A stretch of 18,040 nucleotides of DNA, from NCBI GenBank assembly GCA_017390245.1, contig JAFPCE010000132.1:1-18040 (forward strand). Direction: 5' to 3'. The DNA is from Selenomonadaceae bacterium. GTDB lineage: Bacteria; Bacillota; Negativicutes; Selenomonadales; Selenomonadaceae. Positions 6,741-13,879 of this stretch are shown here, piece after piece. Within the stretch, counting starts at the first letter, position 1, and each line of letters opens with the position of its first letter. The notes beneath the pieces are model-generated. The model did no database searches. It saw only the letters and a list, made by a program, of their open reading frames with translations, and had not been told where the DNA came from. The position numbers were made by a program, and so were the translations under genes.

Positions 6741-7498
6741 TGGAAAATCAGACAATGCCTCTGGCTATAGAGGTAAAGGACCTTTATTGCAGTGCTAAAG
6801 GCAAGAAAATATTACAGGGTGTATCATTGCAGGTAAAGCAGGGAGAAATCCTAGGGCTTTTAGGGCCAAATGGTGCTGGTAAGACATCACTTATCCGCTT
6901 GATTTGCGGCTTAGGCCCATGGCAGCAGGGCGAGATATATCTGATGGGGGAAAAGGCGGAAAGAACCCGTACTGATGCCCAGAAGGCAATGCTGGGGCTG
7001 GTACCTCAGGAAAATAATCTGGAAAAAGAACTGACCATATATGAGAGTATTTATTGTTATGGTGAATTGTATGGCTTAAAGGATATTAAGGACCAGACAG
7101 AAGCCCTCATACAGAAATTCCACATGGAAGAGTGGCGGGAGAAAAAGCCAAGGCAGCTTTCTGGCGGCATGCAGCGGCGGGCAACTATAGCCAGAGCATC
7201 TCTGCCTGATCCTAAGATACTGATTCTGGATGAACCTACAGTAGGCCTTGATCCTGCTATGCGCCAGGAGGTATGGCAGCAGGTGCAGATGCTGAAGGAA
7301 GCTGGCACTACTATTTTGCTTACTACCCATTATATGGAGGAGGCTGAGCTGCTCTGTGACAGAATTTCCTTCTTAAAAGAGGGCAGAGTACTGCTGACAG
7401 ATACTGCTGCTGGCATCAAGCACAGGGTGATGCAGGATAAGGGCACATTAGAGGATGCTTACCTGTCTCTGGTAACAGGGGAAGGGAGGCAGAAGTGA
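6740..7498 (+). CDS. ABC-2-type exporter ATP-binding protein
   Basis: This 252-residue ATPase is of the CcmA/NatA/drug-exporter group. Motifs are Walker A GPNGAGKTS, a Q-loop in LVPQENNLEKELT, signature LSGGMQRR, Walker B ILILDEPTVGLDP and the switch His in LTTHYMEEAE. The LSGGM signature and HYMEEAE are characteristic of export systems, unlike the importer ATPase just upstream. Its ATG overlaps the preceding stop by one base (TAATG), and its own stop overlaps the next start. It is therefore paired with the ABC-2 membrane protein that follows. The substrate is unknown. Its place inside a haem operon suggests a tetrapyrrole, iron chelate or related compound, which is inference only. Confidence 0.92.
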   Translation: MENQTMPLAIEVKDLYCSAKGKKILQGVSLQVKQGEILGLLGPNGAGKTSLIRLICGLGPWQQGEIYLMGEKAERTRTDAQKAMLGLVPQENNLEKELTIYESIYCYGELYGLKDIKDQTEALIQKFHMEEWREKKPRQLSGGMQRRATIARASLPDPKILILDEPTVGLDPAMRQEVWQQVQMLKEAGTTILLTTHYMEEAELLCDRISFLKEGRVLLTDTAAGIKHRVMQDKGTLEDAYLSLVTGEGRQK

Positions 7499-8238
7499 TG
7501 AAATGGATTCCCGTATATAAAAGAGAACTAAGGATGCTGATGCGCCGCATGGGCAATCTGGGGTATTTATTCTCTGGCCTTTTGTTTCCTATGATTTATC
7601 TGCTGGCCTTTGGCTGGGGCTTAGGGGATTCTGTCAATGTAGCAGGCGGCTATATTGGCTTTTTAGCTAAAGGCATGATGGCTATATCCGTTATGATGAA
7701 CAGCTTTCAGCAGACAGTGATTTCCATCAGTGCAGCCCGCTTTTACTATGGAACCTTCCAGACCTTGAAGCTGAGTCCTATTGGTGAGAAATCCCTTGCC
7801 TTTGGCCTGGCTATGGCAGGTGTTACCAGAGGTGTTTTTGCCGGTGTTATCATAGCCCTGGCAGCCTGGCTGTTCTTTGATATAGCTACATTGACCATAC
7901 CTGGCATTATTGGCCTGGTATTAACAGCTATGTGCTTTGCCTCCTTTGGTGTGGCAGTAGGTATGTCCATTAAGGGGCAGGAGCAGTTTTCCATAATCGT
8001 TAATTTCTTTATTACGCCAATGACATTTTTCTGCGGCTCATTTTTCCCAATTACCAATCTGCCAGATATGGTGCAGATGGCAGTAAAGTATCTGCCACTG
8101 AGTCTGGCTAACAGTTTATTGCGTTTAACCTCCTGGGATGGCTCAGCAGTTATCAGTGTTGCCATATTGCTGCTGACGGCAATTGCCGGCTTTGCCTGGA
8201 GTGTATGGCGTTTAAATAATTATAGTGAATTTGAATAA
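7498..8238 (+). CDS. ABC-2-type transporter permease
   Basis: This 246-residue membrane protein is of the NodJ/ABC-2 family. It has an N-terminal amphipathic segment (VYKRELRMLMRR) and about six hydrophobic helices. The typical SPI segment lies near residue 95 (TLKLSPIGEKSLAFG). The conserved FFCGSFFPITNLPDMVQ loop is before the last helices. GTG at 7495 is also in frame and would add one Met, but ATG at 7498 is preferred: it overlaps the upstream TGA by one base and has GGGAGG (7484-7489) 8 nt before it. With the preceding ATPase it would make a complete dimeric exporter in the inner membrane. Confidence 0.91.
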   Translation: MKWIPVYKRELRMLMRRMGNLGYLFSGLLFPMIYLLAFGWGLGDSVNVAGGYIGFLAKGMMAISVMMNSFQQTVISISAARFYYGTFQTLKLSPIGEKSLAFGLAMAGVTRGVFAGVIIALAAWLFFDIATLTIPGIIGLVLTAMCFASFGVAVGMSIKGQEQFSIIVNFFITPMTFFCGSFFPITNLPDMVQMAVKYLPLSLANSLLRLTSWDGSAVISVAILLLTAIAGFAWSVWRLNNYSEFE

Positions 8239-8256
8239 GTTTTCAGGAGGATAAAA

Positions 8257-8772
8257 ATGAAAAGTATTGTTGTAGTTTCTAGTTTAACTGGTAATACCCT
8301 GAAGGTAGCCAGTGCCGTTGCCTATGGCTTAGATGACAATCTGGAAGCAGTGAAGGTTGAGGAAAATCCTGATGTTAGTGATTACGATTTAGTAGTAATC
8401 GGAACCTGGATTGACAGGGGCACTGCAGATGCTAAAGCACAGGAATTTATTAAAACCATTAAAAACAAGAAGGTGGCGGTTTTCGCTACTTTAGGTGCTT
8501 ATCCAGATTCTGACCATGCTAAAAAATGCCTGGACAATATCAGCAAGCTCTTTGACAGCAGCAATGAGGTAGTAGGACAGTTTATCTGCCAGGGGGCAGT
8601 ATCCTACAAGATGATTGAGCGCATGAAGACCATGTTCCCAGAGGGACATCCTCATGCTATGAATGAAGACCGCAGGAAGCGTCTGGAAGAGGCTAAGAAG
8701 CATCCTGATGAGGCAGATTTGGCAGCTGCAAGACAGTATTTTGCAGAATTAAAAGCAAAGCTGGAGGCATAA
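8257..8772 (+). CDS. Flavodoxin-family protein, probable electron donor to the HutW-type enzyme
   Basis: This 171-residue protein opens with the flavodoxin FMN phosphate-binding loop VVVSSLTGNTLKVA (about residues 5-18). The isoalloxazine-contact segments VVIGTWIDRG (about 47-56) and FATLGAYPDS (about 76-85) follow. A helical, charged tail of about 40 residues (from residue 130) exceeds a minimal flavodoxin. AGGAGG (8244-8249) lies 7 nt before ATG. Only one base separates its stop from the radical SAM gene, so the two are tightly co-translated. ChuW-type anaerobilin synthases take low-potential electrons from flavodoxin, so this protein fits as the partner reductant. That pairing is inferred from adjacency and family knowledge. 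Confidence 0.87.
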   Translation: MKSIVVVSSLTGNTLKVASAVAYGLDDNLEAVKVEENPDVSDYDLVVIGTWIDRGTADAKAQEFIKTIKNKKVAVFATLGAYPDSDHAKKCLDNISKLFDSSNEVVGQFICQGAVSYKMIERMKTMFPEGHPHAMNEDRRKRLEEAKKHPDEADLAAARQYFAELKAKLEA

Positions 8773-8773
8773 T

Positions 8774-10321
8774 ATGGCAGAAACTTTACAGGAATTTTTG
8801 TCAAAGCTGCAGAAAAATCCAGAGCGCTATCAGTCATTGATCGGCTCTGGAGATGCTAATGCCCTGCAGTATGGCTTTAAAGGAAAGAGAGCTGTGCATC
8901 CAGGCATGAACAGCAAGCCAGTAGCTCCCAGCCAGACTCAGGGACTGTGGCAGAAGCTTATGGCAGGGGAAGCCAGTAGCGGCAGAAAACGCATGGCCTA
9001 TATCCACATTCCCTTTTGCAGTCATATCTGCCTTTACTGTGGTTTTTTCCAGAATCATACCAATGAGGCAAGGGAAAATGAATATGTAGAGCATTTATTG
9101 CAGGAAATTGCCTGGGCGAAACATGATAACATGGTACAGGCTAAGCCAATTCAGTGTGTGTTCTTTGGGGGCGGTACACCAAGTGCCCTGTCACCAGAAA
9201 ATATCAGCCGGGTTTTACAGAAGCTCAGGGAATGTCTGCCATTATCTAATGACTGCGAGATTACCATGGAAGCCAGGGTTAACGATCTTGATAAGGAACG
9301 GATTGAGGCTTGGTTTAACAATGGTGTTAACCGCGTCTCCCTAGGAGTGCAGTCCTTTGATACGAAAATCCGCCAGGCTTGTGGCCGTTTAGATACTCAG
9401 GAAACTGTTATTGACAGACTGAAGCTTTTAACCAGCTACGATCAGGCGTCTGTTATAGTTGATATTATTTTCGGCCTGCCAGGACAGACTACAGAAAGCT
9501 TTATTCATGATTTGGAAATCATAGACAGCCTGCCAATATCTGGCATGGATTTATATCAGTTAAATCTCTTTGGCAACAGTCCTATGGCCAAGGCTATCGA
9601 AAATGGCAAACTGCCAAAGGCTGCTACCAGAGCAGAGCAGTCACTGATGTTCAAGGCAGCAGAGGAATGGCTGCAGGCAAGAGCTTACAAGCGTTTAAGC
9701 AACTGCCACTGGTCTAAGGACATCTGGGAACGCAGCATGTACAACATCCTGGCTAAGACAGGAGCAGATGTATTTCCATTTGGCTGTGGTGCTGGCGGGT
9801 TTATAGGGGATTATTCCGTTATGCAGCACCGGGATTTGAAAAAATATAATGCCAGCATTGATGCAGGGGAAAAGCCAATCATGTTTATGGGTGGCAAGTC
9901 GCCTTTTGAAAGAATTCATAATGCTATCAGCCAGAATATGGAGCAAGGATATTTCAATCTGGCAGCACTAGTAAAGGAAAACAATCCAGATTTAAAGCAG
10001 ATGGAGGCTTTGCTGGATATCTGGTGTCAAAATGGCTTAATGACAAAGGGAGAAGCTCTGTATTGGCAGACTCAGGCAGGCAGGTTCTGGCAGAATAATT
10101 TAACCCAGACCCTCATCGAGTGTGCCGAAATGATTTTAGCTAAACAGCAGGTGAAGCCGGTTCATGGAGAAATGGGCATGCCAGGCATTAGCCATGCTAT
10201 TAAGCTTGATAAGGAAAAACAGGCTATCATTGAGGAAATGCGCAAAAATGGCACCATGCCAGAGGGCATGCGCCAGGCTTTGGCAATGATGGCAGAAAAA
10301 GAAGACAGAATGTCTGTGTAA
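8774..10321 (+). CDS. hutW: HutW/ChuW-type radical SAM haem-degrading enzyme (putative anaerobilin synthase)
   Basis: This 515-residue radical SAM protein has the CxxxCxxC cluster motif at C82, C86 and C89 (IPFCSHICLYCGFF), GGGTPS near residue 134, and NRVSLGVQSFD. These are shared by the HemN/HemW/HutW family. It differs from HemW in having an ~80-residue N-terminal part before the cluster motif, GCGAGG near residue 338, and a long C-terminal part. Known HutW/ChuW members open the haem ring without oxygen, using SAM and a flavodoxin, to give a linear tetrapyrrole and free iron. GGAGG lies 6 nt before ATG. The TonB system, haem-type receptor and flavodoxin around it favour this role over HemW haem trafficking. 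Substrate and product are not shown by sequence alone. Confidence 0.85.
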   Translation: MAETLQEFLSKLQKNPERYQSLIGSGDANALQYGFKGKRAVHPGMNSKPVAPSQTQGLWQKLMAGEASSGRKRMAYIHIPFCSHICLYCGFFQNHTNEARENEYVEHLLQEIAWAKHDNMVQAKPIQCVFFGGGTPSALSPENISRVLQKLRECLPLSNDCEITMEARVNDLDKERIEAWFNNGVNRVSLGVQSFDTKIRQACGRLDTQETVIDRLKLLTSYDQASVIVDIIFGLPGQTTESFIHDLEIIDSLPISGMDLYQLNLFGNSPMAKAIENGKLPKAATRAEQSLMFKAAEEWLQARAYKRLSNCHWSKDIWERSMYNILAKTGADVFPFGCGAGGFIGDYSVMQHRDLKKYNASIDAGEKPIMFMGGKSPFERIHNAISQNMEQGYFNLAALVKENNPDLKQMEALLDIWCQNGLMTKGEALYWQTQAGRFWQNNLTQTLIECAEMILAKQQVKPVHGEMGMPGISHAIKLDKEKQAIIEEMRKNGTMPEGMRQALAMMAEKEDRMSV

Positions 10322-10365
10322 CCACTATTTAGCTTTTCTTAAGCATGAGAAAAGAAGATAGTGGT
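10321..10365 (+). other. Hairpin after hutW, without a + strand T-run
   Basis: ACCACTAT (10321-10328) pairs with ATAGTGGT (10358-10365). Inside, CTTTTCT (10333-10339) pairs with AGAAAAG (10348-10354) around an 8-nt loop. Seven A follow the right arm on the + strand, so it would be an intrinsic terminator only for minus-strand transcripts, of which none is evident. On the + strand it may protect the 3' end of the upstream mRNA. The left arm begins in the hutW stop codon. Confidence 0.55.
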
Positions 10366-10378
10366 AAAAAAATCCTTA

Positions 10379-10398
10379 TATAATGAGAATGATTTTTA
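10379..10398 (+). promoter_or_regulatory. -10 element and overlapping Fur box upstream of the TonB-dependent receptor
   Basis: TATAAT (10379-10384) is a consensus -10, but no good -35 lies 17 bp upstream. The last T of this element begins TGAGAATGATTTTTA (10384-10398), which matches the 7-1-7 Fur consensus at 11-12 of 14 fixed positions. The arrangement suggests a separate iron-repressed promoter for the receptor and binding-protein genes, about 50 nt upstream of the receptor start. Confidence 0.6.
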
Positions 10399-10441
10399 TT
10401 ATATTTAAATTCAATATAGCTATTAGTGGAAGGAAATGATT

Positions 10442-12601
10442 ATGACAAAATTACAGGGGAAGAAAAAAGCAATTTTAGGACTGGCTATAGTAACAGCTTT
10501 GTTAAACACTGCTTATGTGGAGGAAGCCTTGGCAGCGGAGTCTGTTCAGACCAGGGATGTTATGGTAACTGCTTCCAGAACTGAGCAGGAGGTAAAGGAA
10601 GCACCTGCTGCCTCTGAGGTTATTACCTCTAAGGATATTGAGAAGATGGGAGCAGAGTCTCTGGCTCAGGCATTGCAGCTGGCTACTGGTATCAATGTTT
10701 TGGAAAATGGCATGGTAGGCAACGCAGTTTCCCTGCGGGGCATGAAGACCAATCAGACATTGCTTTTGATTGATGGCAGACGCATCCGCACAGAGAATAC
10801 TGATCAGACTGCCAACGCTTATGAGCTGCAGCGTATCGACATGAACAATGTAGAACGCATTGAGATTGTCCGTGGTGCAGCCAGCTCACTCTATGGTGCT
10901 GACGCTATGGGCGGTGTTATTAACATCATTACCAAGAACCATGATGAAGCCTGGGGCAAGGTTTCCCTGGATATGACCACCAGACAGTCTGACCAGGGCT
11001 TCCAGTTAAGTACAGGCAAGATTGGCAAGTGGTCCTTCGGGGGTGGCTTCCGGCATACCAAGGTGAGACGTTTAACCACCAATACCAGCAGCTCCTACGA
11101 TGCTACAGGTTTGCCATTTACCTATATTAATGGTGCAGCTGTAACATCTGCCACCCCTGGCGCGCATTTTAATCCATTTATGGGTTACTATGTATTAGGT
11201 GATTACCACAAGGTAGCCCAGAAGGAAACCACTAACCAGTATGGTGATAAGTATTATTTCAACTTTGATGCTAAGTATGATATTGACGATAAGAATAACT
11301 TAAAGTTCTTTGTAGATTACATGAAGGAAGATTTACAGCAGAATGAGCTGACCCATTCCCTGTATACCTTCGATACTCCAGTGCTTTCTCCGATGTTTGG
11401 TGGCGGCACACCTATTACATCCTATGAAACTGGTGCACCTGTGCCAAGTACCACTAAGTATGACCATAAACGTTATACCACTGGCGTAGAATACAATGGA
11501 GAGGATGACAGAGGCGATCATACTCTGCGCTTCAGCTATACAGATTTTACCAAGGATCAGAATACCTATGATGGCACTACTGGTGCTTTGAAGGATTTTG
11601 ATACCATGAAGTTCAAAACCTACACCTTAGAGGGCAGACGTACCCAGCAGGCCAATGACAATCATCTTTTAACCTACGGCGGTGAGTACAGAGTGGAAAA
11701 GTATGATTCTACCCGTACTGGCCAGTGGACCAGCATGCTGGATAAGAAAGCTGAAAATCATACCATGAAATATTCTGCTGTATATCTGCAGGATGAATGG
11801 GTAGCTGATGACAAATGGCTGATTATTCCATCTGTACGCTTAGATTATAATGATGTTTTCGGCAGCAAGGCTACCTACAAAATCGGCACGAATTATAAGA
11901 TGAGTGACGAAGCCCGCTTCAAATTCAATATTGGTACTTCCTACCGTGCTCCTACTGCTTCTGAGCTGTACATGAACTGGAAGCACAATCCTGTAGGCAA
12001 TATCAATGTAGAGGTATATGGCAATCCTAACCTGAGCCCTGAAAATGCCTTTAACCTTGATTTTGGCTTTGAAGCAGAGCATGGCAAGACCAGTGCCAAG
12101 GCTACTTATTTCATCAATAAGGTAAGTAACCTCATTGATCTGGATGTAACAGAGACCTCTTCCATGGGCAGCACCATTTACAAGTCTTATTACACCAATG
12201 TGGACAGAGCTACCATCCAGGGTGTAGAGCTGGAGGCAGAGCAGCAGCTGGGGAACGGCTTCTCCCTCCGTGGTATTTATAACTATCTGGATGCCAGAAA
12301 TGATAAGACTGATGCCCAGCTTACCGGCAGAGCCCGTCACAAGGTTGCTTTGCAGCTGAACTATGAGGATGACAATGGCTGGAGTGGCACTCTCTGGAAT
12401 GACTGGATGGCAGGCTATGGCTATAGTGATAACAGCTCCCGCAAGGAAGCAGCTGCCAGTGTGCTGAACCTGGTGGTAAATAAGAAGCTGGGCAAGAGCA
12501 TGGATGTTTACTTTGGCTGCAACAATATCCTGGATTCTAAGAATACTGCCCTTAACTATGATGGCCGTATCTGGCGTGCTGGTATGAACTTTAATTTCTA
12601 A
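10442..12601 (+). CDS. TonB-dependent outer-membrane receptor, probable haem receptor
   Basis: This 719-residue protein is a 22-strand beta-barrel receptor with an N-terminal plug. A signal peptide spans about residues 1-32 (cleavage after ALAA). The TonB-box region DVMVTASRTEQ follows, then the plug (EAPAASEVITSKDIE through GGVINIITK) and the barrel ending in FNF, as expected for outer-membrane proteins. The pattern YRAP (501-504), H515 and NPNL (528-531) matches the FRAP-His-NPNL region of haem receptors of the HmuR/HemR type. ATG at 10436 is in frame, but GGAAGG (10428-10433) sits only 2 nt from it and 8 nt from ATG 10442, so 10442 is preferred. A BtuB-like cobalamin or siderophore receptor is the main alternative; the neighbouring hutW favours haem. 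Confidence 0.88.
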   Translation: MTKLQGKKKAILGLAIVTALLNTAYVEEALAAESVQTRDVMVTASRTEQEVKEAPAASEVITSKDIEKMGAESLAQALQLATGINVLENGMVGNAVSLRGMKTNQTLLLIDGRRIRTENTDQTANAYELQRIDMNNVERIEIVRGAASSLYGADAMGGVINIITKNHDEAWGKVSLDMTTRQSDQGFQLSTGKIGKWSFGGGFRHTKVRRLTTNTSSSYDATGLPFTYINGAAVTSATPGAHFNPFMGYYVLGDYHKVAQKETTNQYGDKYYFNFDAKYDIDDKNNLKFFVDYMKEDLQQNELTHSLYTFDTPVLSPMFGGGTPITSYETGAPVPSTTKYDHKRYTTGVEYNGEDDRGDHTLRFSYTDFTKDQNTYDGTTGALKDFDTMKFKTYTLEGRRTQQANDNHLLTYGGEYRVEKYDSTRTGQWTSMLDKKAENHTMKYSAVYLQDEWVADDKWLIIPSVRLDYNDVFGSKATYKIGTNYKMSDEARFKFNIGTSYRAPTASELYMNWKHNPVGNINVEVYGNPNLSPENAFNLDFGFEAEHGKTSAKATYFINKVSNLIDLDVTETSSMGSTIYKSYYTNVDRATIQGVELEAEQQLGNGFSLRGIYNYLDARNDKTDAQLTGRARHKVALQLNYEDDNGWSGTLWNDWMAGYGYSDNSSRKEAAASVLNLVVNKKLGKSMDVYFGCNNILDSKNTALNYDGRIWRAGMNFNF

Positions 12602-12641
12602 GCTTAGCATAGTTAGCGACCTATAGATAAAGGAGCGGAGT

Positions 12642-13598
12642 ATGAAGAGAAAAATTGGTTTAGGCCTGGCTATATTGTTTGTAGTGCTGGGAATTTGCTT
12701 TTTGCTTTTTAGTGGCAGGATTGCAGGTCCGGGGGAAACTGCTAATGCAACTATGAAGGTTACTGACAGTACAGGCAGGGATGTAGATATTCCACTGCAT
12801 CCCAAACGGGTGGTTATCCTGAATGCTTCTAATGTTGATTTGTATGTGGCTGCTGGTGGCGGGGATAATATCGCAGGTATTGCTACCTCTGAGGCTTATA
12901 GCGATGAAGTAAAAAAAGCTATGGCTAATGCCAAAGAAGTAGGCATTATTCATAGCCCCAGCGTAGAAACTATTTTGTCATTGCAGCCAGATTTGGTTAT
13001 AGGCACCAATGTGCCATTTCATCAGGCTTTAACAGAAACCTTAGGCAAAGCAGGGATTCCTCTGTACATTAATTCTGTTAATATCTTTGATGACCTTTAT
13101 AGCAGCATTACCTTATTTGGCAGACTGAATGGGCAGGAGCAGGTGGCTGAGAAGAAAATAGCGGATATGAAGGCTGATTATAAGGCAGTTATGGAGGATG
13201 TGAAGGATAGAATGCCTCCTAAGAGCCTGATAATATTTGGCAATCCACAGAGCTTCAATATGGCTACCCAGAAAACCTTTACAGGTAATCTGATTAAATG
13301 CCTGGGGGGCGGCAATATAGCAGATACTATTAATGATAGCAATGCTTATATTCCACTGAATCTGGAGTTTTTGACCAAGGAAAATCCTGAAGTTATCTTC
13401 ATTATTATGATGGGGGATAAGAAAGCCATGGAGGAAAAGGTCAGAACAGAATTGGAAGGGCATCCAGCCTGGCAGAATGTAAAGGCAGTGCAGAATAAAA
13501 GGGTATATATTCTGCCATTTAATCTCTTTACGATTAATCCAGGGGTAAAAGCTATTGAGGCATTGAAAATGGTCAAGGGGTATATGTACGACAAATAA
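12642..13598 (+). CDS. FecB/BtuF/HmuT-type periplasmic substrate-binding protein
   Basis: This 318-residue protein has an N-terminal hydrophobic segment (about residues 4-25) followed by a two-lobe periplasmic-binding fold. VTDSTGRDVDIPLHPKRVV and the ETILSLQPDLVIG segment are typical of class III binding proteins for siderophores, haem or B12. C19 lies inside the hydrophobic core, preceded by Ile, and does not make a standard lipobox, so the protein is probably soluble or anchored by its uncleaved segment. AGGAG (12631-12635) lies 6 nt before ATG. It follows the receptor by 40 nt with no terminator between, so they are co-transcribed. It would hand substrate to a FecCD/FecE importer, but the only permease in view is the truncated one at 5565. 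Confidence 0.9.
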   Translation: MKRKIGLGLAILFVVLGICFLLFSGRIAGPGETANATMKVTDSTGRDVDIPLHPKRVVILNASNVDLYVAAGGGDNIAGIATSEAYSDEVKKAMANAKEVGIIHSPSVETILSLQPDLVIGTNVPFHQALTETLGKAGIPLYINSVNIFDDLYSSITLFGRLNGQEQVAEKKIADMKADYKAVMEDVKDRMPPKSLIIFGNPQSFNMATQKTFTGNLIKCLGGGNIADTINDSNAYIPLNLEFLTKENPEVIFIIMMGDKKAMEEKVRTELEGHPAWQNVKAVQNKRVYILPFNLFTINPGVKAIEALKMVKGYMYDK

Positions 13599-13611
13599 AA
13601 ATATAGTGGGG

Positions 13612-13645
13612 AAATCTGCTGGCATCGCTGGCAGATTTTTCTTTT
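13612..13645 (+). terminator. Intrinsic terminator after the substrate-binding protein gene
   Basis: AAATCTGC (13612-13619) pairs with GCAGATTT (13631-13638) around an 11-nt loop that can add one or two inner pairs. The right arm runs into TTTTTCTTTT (13636-13645). It lies 13 nt after the stop codon and marks the end of the haem locus. Confidence 0.88.
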
Positions 13646-13674
13646 ACCTAGGGCTATAGTCGTGAATTTAGCGG

Positions 13675-13703
13675 TACACAAAATTTTACAAATTTGATAT
13701 AAT
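13675..13703 (+). promoter_or_regulatory. Probable promoter of the activase gene
   Basis: TATAAT (13698-13703) is a perfect -10. TACACA (13675-13680) is 17 bp upstream and matches the -35 consensus at 4 of 6 positions. The predicted start is near 13710, giving an unusually long leader of about 170 nt. Nothing resembling a Fur box is present. Confidence 0.6.
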
Positions 13704-13710
13704 GGACTAT

Positions 13711-13728
13711 AAATATTATTTAATATTT
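13711..13728. repeat. AT-only 8-2-8 palindrome at the predicted transcription start
   Basis: AAATATTA (13711-13718) and TAATATTT (13721-13728) are exact inverted copies with a 2-bp centre. Its position at about +1 to +18 is where a repressor would act, but the motif does not match Fur or another operator recognised here. Chance is possible in AT-rich sequence. Confidence 0.4.
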
Positions 13729-13735
13729 GATAAAT

Positions 13736-13853
13736 GGACAGGATGAGACTCCTCTTAACACTTGCCTGCAGGCAAGTGTTAAGGGTAGTTTTGTTGTGTC
13801 CGGCAAAACTTTTACAAAGCTGGTGGCTGCAGTGGTCACTCTCAAGGCTTTGT
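13736..13853 (+). promoter_or_regulatory. Structured leader, candidate cis-regulatory RNA upstream of the activase gene
   Basis: The leader contains a perfect palindrome of 30 nt (13754-13783, half-site CTTAACACTTGCCTG). A second hairpin follows with arms GTTTTG (13788-13793) and CAAAAC (13804-13809), and a third with arms ACAAAGC (13814-13820) and GCTTTGT (13847-13853). GGACA (13736-13740) can pair with TGTCC (13797-13801), which lies in the loop of the second hairpin; this could form a pseudoknot or a switch. No T-run follows any of them. The Shine-Dalgarno AGGTGG (13867-13872) comes 14 nt after the last helix. No known riboswitch class was recognised. Confidence 0.5.
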
Positions 13854-13879
13854 GTTATAGATATTCAGGTGGTGACATA

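Noticed and set aside
8774..10321. Annotation of the radical SAM gene as HemW or coproporphyrinogen dehydrogenase
   Set aside because: The protein is too long, has a long N-terminal part before the CxxxCxxC motif, and lies in a haem-uptake operon with a flavodoxin; HutW/ChuW fits better.
10321..10372. Hairpin after hutW read as an intrinsic terminator of the upstream operon
   Set aside because: The right arm is followed by A residues, not T, on the + strand, so intrinsic termination in the direction of transcription is not supported.
11840..12805. Minus-strand open frame of 321 codons across the end of the receptor gene
   Set aside because: It is antisense to the TonB-dependent receptor and to the start of the binding-protein gene, has no recognisable domain, and its composition mirrors the coding strand.
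13754..13783. Perfect palindrome read as an intrinsic terminator
   Set aside because: It is followed by GGTAG and a T/G mixture rather than a T-run. It also sits after the promoter and before the gene, so it is treated as a leader element or operator.
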